Below are positions 11,108-21,500 of a DNA stretch of 45,279 bases, piece after piece; the first letter of the stretch is position 1, and each line of letters begins with the position of its first letter. Under the pieces are notes generated by a model, which saw only the letters and a list, made by a program, of their open reading frames with translations, ran no database searches and had not been told where the DNA came from. Both the position numbers and the translations under genes were made by a program. Source of the DNA: Amphimedon queenslandica (taxonomy: Eukaryota; Porifera; Demospongiae; Haplosclerida; Niphatidae); NCBI RefSeq assembly GCF_000090795.2, contig NW_003546579.1, positions 45,815 to 91,093 on the forward strand. The letters are read 5' to 3'.

Positions 11108-13478
11108 CCCCTCTCCCTCCCTTCCTCCCTCCCTCTCTCTCTCCCCCTCATTCCCTCTCCCTCCCTCTCTCTCCCCCTCTCCCTCCCTCCCTCCCTCCCT
11201 CTCCCTCCCTCCCTCTCTCTCTCTCTTCCTCCCTCCCTCTCTCCCTCCCTCTCTCCCTCCCTCTCTCCCTCCCTCTCTCCCTCCCTCTCTCTCTCCAGGT
11301 GTCTTATGCCTCCTATTCCCCTGTGTTGTCAGACCAGTCTATGTATCCTCTGTTTCTAAGGACGGCCCCTAGCGACCTTCTAATGAACAGGCCAAGATTT
11401 GCTCTAATGGCCACTTATGACTGGTGCTATGTGGCTACTCTACATCAAACAGCTAACCTCTTCTCTTTGGTGCTTACGAGTACATGTTTTTTGTCATTTC
11501 ATTTCTCTTTTTTGTTTTAGGCTGTGCAAGATTTCCACGAATCCTTCAAGTCAACCCTAGGCACTGGACCAACTGGTACTTGTTCGGGTAGAGCAGATAA
11601 TGACAATCCCGTCCTGTTTAGCTTCACTGGTGATCCACAGATACCACTCATGCAAATAAAAGTAAGAGAGAGAGAGAGAGAGAAGGAGATAGAAGTAAAA
11701 TGGGATATTAATCTTTTCTCCTTCTCTCTCATTAGAGCAAGAAGATTCGTATTATCTATGGTTTCTTCTATGAAGACAAGGCAGTCCTAGTGATGTGTTA
11801 TGCCCGTAAGCTGGGTCTTACGACCAACAACCACCTCTGGATCCTTCCGGGTTGGTTCTCCGAGAGTTGGATGGACTCTGCCAACACTTTAGATTGGTCC
11901 CCCTACAACTGCTCTTGTAACAGCGATGAAATTATGGAGGCTGCTAAATACTCACTTCTAGTCGACGCCTTCTCACAACTGACCGATGCAACGCTCGTGT
12001 CCGATAGTGGCTATGTGAGTTTGTGGGTGGGGCTCTAGGCATCATCATCTTGTACCTACCTATACCTACCTCATTGCTTGTTTTGTAATGAAAATTGAAT
12101 TAAAATTGAGTTTAATTGTTTTTATAGCAATCTTTTGAGTTTAGTGTCAATATTGTCATTCTTCTTCACAGACCAATGCCTCTTATTTTAAAGAATACTA
12201 TTCTCGCCGAGATAGCTATTTCAATATTACAAACGCCACACCCTCTTATGACATCCCCATAGAGCTCTCCTCAAATGCAATGTACGACGCAGTCTGGGCT
12301 ACGGCACTATCACTGAACGCTACTGAAACCAAGTTACAGGTTAGCTAAACCCGTAATACGGTATATGACTAATTATTAATTCATATACATGTATTTATAA
12401 TTAATTATTGTTACTGTCGATAGTTAGTAATTAGATTATTGGTCTGTAGAGATTGTCCTTAAATTTACTTTTTATGGGGGGGGGCAGGGGAGGCTGACTC
12501 TACTAATTTTCAGCATTTCCTTTAATTTTTACATCAAAAGACCCCCTCACTAAAATCTTAATCAATTCTTTATGTATTCTTATTCATTACTGTCCCTCCT
12601 CCTCCTTTACTTATAGTCAATGGGACGTAATCTGTCTGAATTTGAGTACTCAGATTCCACGTTTACTTTTTTACGGGACACCTTCTCCTCAAATATAAGT
12701 AAGATGGTCACCGAGAATATGAAGAATTTAGACTTCATTGGAGTATCAGTAAGCAACTGATGATGAAAGACACAAACATGTACACGTTTATTTTAGGGTC
12801 GTGTTACTTTTGATGGGAATGGCACGAGACTCACATATACTCAAATATCCCAATATGGTAGGTGTGGCTATAGAGTGTCATTTGAAATTAATAGTTTAAC
12901 TGTGTCCATGATTCACACTTAACCAATCATGGTTGAATCATGATGGTACCTTGCATATAAAAGACACCTGTTTTAAAAGTACAGCTGCTTCAGTACTTTA
13001 ACCCACACTAAGAACCACATTGGAAGTGTCCATTTATTGGATTGTACATAAGACCAGTTACAGTGTACATGTACATACTGTATTACATGGTTTATTGATT
13101 TTCTCTCTCTCTCTCTCTCTCTCTCTATAGTCCCTGGTACTAGAATGATCAATGGTACTGAGAGAGACGTACTAAACACTGTTAGGCTTGCCATTTATAA
13201 TGAAACTGAAACTGGTCTTGATATCACGTATGTCGTAGAACCAAAATGGAGACGTAAGCATACAAACAAGTCGCTTATCAATTACTGTATGAGTTTCTTT
13301 TCTTCTAGTCGGTCGTCCTCCTACAGACAGAAGTAGGCCAGTAAGTATTTTAATATCTCCAGCTGTCATTTACACTATGGACACTGTCTTGGCCATTGGT
13401 ATAATTATTGCAGTCGTGTTGCTTGTTTTTCAAATTGTCACCATCAGAAAACCGTAAGAGATTATACAATTATTATTA

Positions 13479-13509
<31 letters not shown>

Positions 13510-13969
13510 TTTATTTATAATTTAGTTTAATGGCAAATTCAGCTCCATATATAAATATAATCCTTATAATCGGTTGTATTGTCATGATGGGATCATCAAT
13601 ATTACTTGGCATTGACTCTGGCACACCTCAAGTCACCGATGGGGACAGAGATAAGATACTTGATGAAATTGGCCCTTCTGCTAAAAACAGATACGCCATC
13701 ATTTGCATGGTAAGCCCCTCCCACTTCCTGTCATGTGATACTTGTGTGATATAGACTCGTGTTTGGTTGCTAACCATTGGATTCACTCTATCCTTTGGAT
13801 CTCTCTTTGCTAAGACCTGGCAGGTCTATAGAGTTTATACGAAAGCTGACCTTGGGAAACAGGTTTGTACATGTACACATACTTATTATTCTTACCAAAT
13901 TGTTACAAATATGTCATTTCCTTTGTTAGTTCCTCTCTCTCTCTCATTTGTCATCCTTTTACTGTTCCA

Positions 13970-14000
<31 letters not shown>

Positions 14001-14372
14001 CAGCCTTTCAAGATGTGGAATTTCTTCATCATCATGGCTATACAACTGACAATCGACGCCATTTTTCTCAGCATATGGATAGGAGTGTTTAGATTTAGTC
14101 ACCGGATTTATGAAGAAGATGTAAGATAATAATAATAATAATAATAATGATAATAATAATAATAATAATAAATGGTCCTGCCGATTTGCTGCTCTTCCTC
14201 CGCAAGTCGATGGGCTTGTTTGACTCTTTTATAGTTTCTCTTTTCTCTCTATCCTCTTCTTTCATCCCCTCCTCATTTATTTTCTTGTCTGCTTTCTGTA
14301 GTTCTTCTAATTCTCTAAGGACCACTCCCTTTTTCTTTCTATGTTATTGTTTACCCCTCTGTGTCTTATTGC

Positions 14373-14412
<40 letters not shown>

Positions 14413-14423
14413 TAATAATAATG

Positions 14424-14468
<45 letters not shown>

Positions 14469-16223
14469 TTGTTTTTTATTTCTGTAGAATGAAGCTGAAA
14501 ATGCAATTCGCAAGCATGAATACTGCTATTGTGACAATTTCTCATACCTCGTTGGTTCTCTCTACGTCTACAAAGGCCTCCTGGTCGTCTTCGGACTCTT
14601 CTTGGCCTACGAGAGCAGGAATGTCAAATACACTTTCATCAATGATTCTCGTTTTGTCTCAATAGCAATGTACATTGTAGTGGTACTCATTGCCATCAGC
14701 GCCCCATTGAGTCTGGTACTAGCTGATCAACACTTTATTATTGATCCCTCGTATGCCATTGCTGTCTTGCTCATATTTATAACTTGTATGAGCTGTCTCA
14801 TGATACTGTACATACCAAAGGTAAGGGACTATGCGTAGCCTACCATAAATACACATACATGTTCTTATGTTGCATAGAAAGTTTGAGCTGATTGCGATCA
14901 AATTTGGATTTTTAAATGAATTTTTAAAGTTGCTTCAAAATCGAGCAAAAGTCCCTGTACTATAGTACAGGGTCATGGGCTAAATTTCGCCAAAAATGAA
15001 AAGCAGAGAATTCTCCATTTTTATTACATTTCCTGATACATATACATGTTTTTATGTTGCGTAGCAAGTTTGAGGTGATTCTGATCAAAATTAGATTTTT
15101 TATGAATTTTGAAGTTGCTCCAAAATTGAGCAAAAGTCCCTGTACTATAGTACAGGGTCGTGGGCTAAATTTTGCCAAAAATGAAAAGTGGAGAATTCTC
15201 TATTTTTATTACATTTCCTGATACATATACATGTTTTTATGTTGCGTAGAAAGTTTGAGCTGATTCTGATCAAAATTGGATTTTTTTACGAATTTTTGAA
15301 GTTGCTCCAAAATCGAGCAAAAGTCCCTGTACTATAGTACAGGGTCTTGGGCCAAATTTTGCCAAAAATGAAAAGGGGAGAATTCTCCATTTTTATTACA
15401 TTTTCTGATACATATACATGTTCTTATGTTGCGTAGAAAGTTTGAGCTGATTCCGATCAAAATTGGATTTTTTTACGAATTTTTGAAGTTGATCCAAAAT
15501 CGAGAAAAGTCCCTGTACTATAGTACATTACATGAGGGAACTAAGCCCTTAACAAACATCTTTAACAAAATAAACACAACACAGAAATTACTAGGTTTAG
15601 AAGTACAGGGTCTCGGGCCAAATTTTGCCAAAAATGAAAAGTGGAGAATTCTCCATTTTTATTACATTTTCTGATGCATATACATGTTCTTATGTTGTGT
15701 AGAAAGTTTGAGCTGATTCCGATCAAAATTGGATTTTTTAAGAATTTTTGAAGTTGATCCAAAATCGAGAAAAGTCCCTGTACTATAGTACAGGTTCGTG
15801 GGCTAAATTTTGCCAAAAATGAAAAGTAGAGAATTCTCCATTTTTATTACATTTCCTGATACATATACATGTTCTTATGTTGTGTAGAAAGTTTGAGCTG
15901 ATTCTGACTAAAATTGGATTTTTTATGAATTTTTATAAGCGTCTTTAAGCCTCCCATTTTAGCTACATGTAGATTGCATAGTCTCCATATATTCCTACAT
16001 CTAGCAATGATGTTGTTTTCACTCCGTCATTTCCCTTCCTTTTCTCTTCTAGTTTTATTATCTTGCTAAAGGAGCGGACACTATGGTCCCCTCCTCTAAG
16101 AATGAGGCGTTCCTTCCTGTAGACAACCTCCAGCTGGGACATACAGACGTCAATCCAGAGGACGTCCAGTCTGCAGAACAAAAAATAAAGCAACTTAAAG
16201 AACAAGTCAAACAAGTATAGAAG

Positions 16224-16263
<40 letters not shown>

Positions 16264-16750
16264 TATCATACAAAATTTTACGTGTGCTTTTTACATGTAG
16301 CTTAAGCCTGTGTACATGTGCATGTACATGTTATATTTTTATTTTTATTTTCTATTTTAGAGAGAGATAGAGTTACTGAGTCTTGCAAGGCGAGCTTCAG
16401 ACCAGGACAGTGGTGTCCTCTGTGCTTCCACTGAGGATACAGGTGCAGATGGAAGCAACAGAGGATCAGAATCACCCGCTACCATGCAGACCCTTCAGGA
16501 TACAGTGACCACTGTGTCATCTGAAGGAAATGGAGGAGATACTATTAATAATAATGATGTAGAAGAAGAAGAGAATGAAGGAGAGAGAGAGGGAGAGAGA
16601 CATGAGAAACTGCCACAAGAAATGGAAGAAGGACGACAAGAAAAGGATGTGAAAGAAAGAGGCGATGATGATGAGGAAGATATTAATGTTGCTCCTTTGA
16701 CAAGGAAGAAGACAGTGACAATAGCAGATGTTGAAGAAATAGAATTGTAA
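9891..16750 (+). CDS. GABA-B-like class C receptor A
   Basis: Sixteen exons: 9891-10127, about 10700-10855 (start hidden in the gap), 11299-11469, 11521-11661, 11736-12014, 12172-12339, 12617-12748, 12797-12857, 13131-13253, 13309-13453, 13526-13709, 13755-13862, 14004-14120, 14488-14820, 16053-16214 and 16361-16750; about 968 residues. The ATG at 9891 opens a signal peptide (LYFSFFLSSLLLSSS). The Venus-flytrap ectodomain follows the GABBR1 order: GGSCSI, VSYASYSPVLS, YGFFYEDKA, LWILPGW, AMYDAVWATALSLN. Seven membrane helices start near residue 512, with [15 protein letters not shown] and [15 protein letters not shown] typical of GABA-B receptors. After TM7 comes a heptad-like segment (EQKIKQLKEQVKQ...EIELL), a candidate coiled coil, then an acidic tail. 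Like vertebrate GABA-B subunits it probably signals through G proteins at the plasma membrane; the ligand is unknown. Confidence 0.88.
10291..10723. other. Assembly gap (433 N)
   Basis: The gap hides the first ~8 codons of receptor A exon 2, judged from the 156-base size of the matching exon in receptor B, plus part of intron 1. Confidence 0.98.
11049..11297 (+). repeat. CT/CCCT-rich low-complexity tract at an exon 3 acceptor
   Basis: About 250 bases of almost pure pyrimidine, with CCCT and CT units, end in the CCAG acceptor of receptor A exon 3. It acts as a very long polypyrimidine tract. Confidence 0.9.
14126..14172. repeat. (AAT)n microsatellite
   Basis: It begins six bases after the exon 13 donor of receptor A. 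Confidence 0.85.
14375..14467. repeat. (AAT)n microsatellite
   Basis: About 30 AAT/GAT units, 20 bases upstream of the exon 14 acceptor of receptor A. Confidence 0.85.
14850..15945 (+). repeat. ~186-bp palindrome-bearing tandem array in receptor A intron 14
   Basis: Five to six units, with equivalent points at 14877, 15064, 15249, 15436, 15702 and 15887. Each has the CCCTGTACTATAGTACAGGG palindrome. One unit carries a 75-bp insertion (15527-15601) flanked by AGTAC. Orientation is opposite to the array at 5332-5958. The array fills most of the 1.2-kb intron 14821-16052. Confidence 0.9.
15527..15601. mobile_element. 75-bp insertion splitting one satellite palindrome
   Basis: The inserted sequence is flanked by AGTAC at 15522-15526 and 15602-15606. 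Neighbouring array units lack it. It is too short to classify. Confidence 0.5.
16226..16260. repeat. (GA)n microsatellite
   Basis: About 17 GA units in the last intron of receptor A. Confidence 0.9.
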
Positions 16751-17206
16751 AAGAACTTACCTTGCATGTATGCATTATTTTTGTTTGTTGTTGTGTTCTC
16801 AATAGTTGTGATTGTTTGTATTATTTTTATTTCTCTTGTTCACCTTTTATTATTATTTTATTATCATGATATCTTTTCCCTTTCATTTTTTTGTAATTAC
16901 ATTTCTACATCTCATACCTTTTTATTGTTTCATTAATAATATTATTATACCATGATTGTTATCCACCCTGTATGGACTATACCAGGGCTTCTGTGTCTAC
17001 AGCTGCAGTATCTCCCTCCCTTTGGTTTCCAATATCAAAGCTTTTGGAAGCCACAGCAGCCAAGAAAGTTCATCATTTCTGTTTTTTTATACCTACATTT
17101 TTAATTAAAAGGCGGGGCTAATACTACTAAAGGCGTGGTTGTAATAATCATGAATATATAATGAGCTTTGAATTGACGATTTCACACCAATTACTGATTC
17201 TGCAAA
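16751..17206 (+). promoter_or_regulatory. Spacer between receptor A and receptor B
   Basis: 456 bp. The left half is AT-rich 3' flank. The right end has GC boxes (GGCGGGGC near 17112 and GGCGTGG near 17132) and an AATATATAA element near 17153, about 50 bases before the start codon of receptor B. The promoter call is inferred. Confidence 0.45.
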
Positions 17207-18483
17207 ATGTCTCTCTCTTTCTTCTTTCTCCTTCTCTCCGCTTCTCTGAGCGCCTCATTCCCTCCTCGTAAGCTACAGCTACAGGTCCTGCTCCCTCTGA
17301 ATAACTCCGTGGTTCGGAACTATGACGCATTACCTGCTGTTACGATGGCCTTGGAAGACATAAACGCCAATCCTTACTTTCTTCAAGACTACGAGCTGGT
17401 AGCCGCAATAAATGACACTGAGGTAGGCTGCACACTTCTTGTTTATACATGTACAAGCTCACAATCCAGAGTATTGTTTTAATTGGAAGATAATTGTAAT
17501 TTGGAAACAATTACATGTACATGTATGTACATGTACACACATGTGTTGTAGCTGTGGTCTTTTAATTCTCATTACTATGTCTTCTCTCTCTCCCCTCCCT
17601 CTCTCCCTCCAGTGTGATTCTTCTGTTGGTTCCTGGAGACTAATAGAATCCGTTCTAACCACATCTCCTCCAAACGTAACGAAAATAATCTCTTTCATCG
17701 GCGGGGGATGTTCCCTGGCAACGGAGCCAATGGCCGCACTCACTGGTCAACTATACAACATTGTACAGGTAAGAGAAGATATTGAATGGGCGGGCTTGTA
17801 TCTGCCTGCATTATTCATGCATAATGTGTGTATAAGTACATGTACATGTACATAATGTGTCCTTATGAGGTTGTTTTTATGTTAACTTGTTCTGTGGAAT
17901 TTTCAGTTTTTATTATCAGCACATGAGCTCGACAGTGTCACACATCCAGATTTGATTTTGTACTACAGTACATGTACATGTACATATATGCGCTTTATTT
18001 GTTTGTTTAGGAGCAATAAAGGTACACATGTATAATGTTATGAATAATAAGATGGTGATTTCATTTTGTTTTACTTCCTTGCGATCCATACTTCTTCTCA
18101 TAATAATAAGAGTCCATAATAGAATAAAATAATGTATAATTAAATATGAAAGAGATGATTTTATTAATTAGGGAAATATTTTAAAGATGTACAGTAATGA
18201 ATATCATTAATGAATAATGGCCCCAGTGGCACAATGAGCTTACCTGTGCCGTATCATAAATATGTTTAAAGAAGCGACACCCAAACCTGTGGTTGGTCCA
18301 TTGGTGTTTGTTTATGATCATGACCGTGAAAAGAGATCTATAAAAATGTCGTGGGAGAAGGACATATCACAATGAGAGAGTTTATAAATTGTATTGATAT
18401 GGTATCCACTTGATATTTCATGGTGTATTCTGTTATTGGAACTAACACTACTCATAATGACTGATATCACTTACCCTCTCCCT

Positions 18484-18574
<91 letters not shown>

Positions 18575-21500
18575 GCTGTCCTATTTCGCTACGTCTCCTG
18601 CTCTCTCTGACCGGAGACAGTACCCTCTCTTCTTTCGAGTCTCTCCCTCGGAGAACCTTCACAACGAGGCTAGAATAGCGCTCAGTAACATGTACAACTG
18701 GTGTAAGGTGGCCACACTCTATCAAACTGAAAACATATTCTCACTAGTAAGTCATCTCTATGTACATGTACACCTGGAAGATATCTTGTATCTACAAATA
18801 TCTGCTACGTTAAATATCTTTATTTTAAATGACTGAGATTTTATACCATTAATTAAACACATATTTAGCTAATAGCACTCTACTATAAAGAAATTGTATA
18901 GTGAAAAAATCACTGCATGAACATGTATAGCATTAATTTGGCAAATTTCAGCTATTTACAAGAATTAAGGAGATAAGGAGGAGGAGGGGAGAGGGGGAGA
19001 GAGAGGAAGAAGGGGGGAGAGGGGGAGAGAGGGGGAGGGATGTACATGTACATTAGGAGGACAAATGTGTTGCACGTGTACATTATCTTTAAAGAATTGT
19101 TTATCGTTTTAACTAAATAACTTCTGGTTGGATGTTCATGTTCTGTAGACATGACAAACACAAGAACAGCAACTTTCCTTATGTGCAATAACATTGATAA
19201 TTAATTAATACATGTACGCATTGCTTTCTACGCCCACACATGTAACGAGGGACGATCCCGCCCACATGCCTAACGAGGGAACTTGTTTACAGTTACTGTG
19301 TCAGCTGCATGGTGGCCTGTCATTGTTAGAGATATTAGATCAACGGTATAAAATGTCATTATTGATTGATATTTAAGTAGTTTATTGTTATCGCAGACAA
19401 GTTTTGTTACACTTACAGTCTTTCATTAATAACTGTGGTCACATCAAGTTACCGAGAGAGAGAGAGAGAAAGAGGCCATTTTGGTTTAAACATTAGCCAA
19501 ATATTTACAACTTTTGCCAAAAAGTTACTCCAGCATAATGTCTGACTTACTTCCCCTCTCCCTTTCTCTCTCCTTAGGCAGTAATTGATTTCTACGATAG
19601 GTTTCCAATCTTGCTCAACGGGACAAAGTGTAGGGACTCTAACGATACTGTCCAGCTGTTCAGCTTCCCTGGTGATCCTCTCATACCTCTTCGGCAAATC
19701 AAAGTAAAGACAGACACGTTATACGTGTGTACATGTACATGTATATTGGATGTATGTATACTAGTACTGTGCTGCTATCATTGGCAATCTGTTTGTTTGT
19801 TTAGTTTATCCGTACATGTACATGTTCGTGTCCCACTCTTTTATGTTTTCCATTTATGACTCACCTGATACTATAATTACATGTATATTATATTATATTT
19901 GAAATGTTACAATTATTGGTTTCTTTAATATCATTTTATTTATATTATGCTTCATTTTCCATAGGAGAGCGACTATCGTATTATCCACGGTTTCTTCTAT
20001 TCAAACAAAGCAGTCATTGTCATTTGTTACGCCATTCACCTTGGACTCACCACTGATAAACATCTCTGGATATTACCGGGTTTCTATGGCGACGGCTGGT
20101 GGTTGAAAGCAGACAGCATGGACTGGACTGGGCTTAACTTTCGCTGCTCCTCCATCGACATTGTTAATGCACTGAACAACTCTATATTGCTTCATTTCAA
20201 TCCATGGCTCTTGGATAATGCCACTGTTTCAATGCCAGGCTATGTAAGTACAGCACTATTCATTCATTCTCTTTATATTAGAATATTCTCACTCCAGACA
20301 TATGGAGTAATTTGTAGTAAAAAAACAACAATAATGTCTACATCTATGTATACTGTAACTCCTATATTTTTATTATCTTACTTTTCATTGTGATTGGCCT
20401 AATGTCTATTCTCTTTCAGACCAATGCTACATTTTTCGAGAGGTACAGGGACATTTTCTATTCCTCGTCGCTAAATATCACGTACCACGACCAGTTCCTC
20501 TCGCCTACCCTCATGTATGACGCAATATGGACTCTCGCTCTAGCTCTTAATGAAACTGATAAAGAACTAAAGGACAGAGGACTGAGTCTCTCGGACTTTA
20601 GATACTCACTTTATGACGAGGACGATACTGTTGATTCTAGTAGTCAAGACACATCTACTAATATCACAAATATTTTATTCTCGAAACTAAAAGATACTAA
20701 TTACATGGGAACATCAGTAAGTAGTTTATGGATTTGGCACTAAATTTGTGTTGGCGGCAGCTGCTAGAGATAGCTCCGCCCAAAATGTCCGCACCTATTA
20801 TGCATACATGTACATGTATAAGTTGTATTATTAATGTTATTAGGGAAGAATCAAATTTGACAAGAATGGTACGAGAATATCAGTAAATACCGTCCTACAG
20901 TACAGTAAGTATTATGATCTAGTTATGAATATACAAGGACATGTACTTTGTGTATGTTTACTTTTGTTTCTTTTCTCTTCTAGGAATCGTTGAAGGGTCT
21001 TTAGTACAGGTGCTGTTGGGTACCTATGACTACCATGAAGACGGATTGCGAATTAATTACTCGTACAATAATCCTGAATGGAATCGTAAGAAAACAAAAA
21101 TAAAAAATAATAATAAACTTTCTTTTTCTGTTTCTAGTTGGCTATCCTCCTCCTGATAGAAGTATGCCCATTAGTCGGCTCCTCAACCAAGCTGCAATAT
21201 ATTCCATGGATGCCATCCTGGCCATTGGTATAATTATTGCAGTCCTGCTGCTTGTTTTTCAAATTGTCACCATCAGAAAACCGTAAGAGATTATTATTAT
21301 TATCATCATTATTATTATTATCATTATTATTATTAATTATTTAAATAATTAGATGCCAGCCGAATTTCTTAAGAAATATGGACACTAGGTGTAATTAAAA
21401 AAAGAATAAGAGAAAGCCATTAGCACCCTACATGCCACTGATTTGCAAATTATAGCAATTTCTTTGACTGGCACAAGTGATCAAACCTTTAGTTTCATTC

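Noticed and set aside
10924-11520. Ser/Leu/Pro-rich frames over the CT tract
   Set aside because: Translations of a pyrimidine microsatellite at an intron end; only 11299-11469 in one frame is an exon.
14147-14665. Poly-Asn frame over AAT repeats
   Set aside because: Microsatellite translation; the true exon starts at 14488 in a different frame.
18230-18310. Possible tRNA-like sequence in receptor B intron 2
   Set aside because: AGTGGCACAATGAG hints at an A box, but no matching B box or cloverleaf arms can be drawn.
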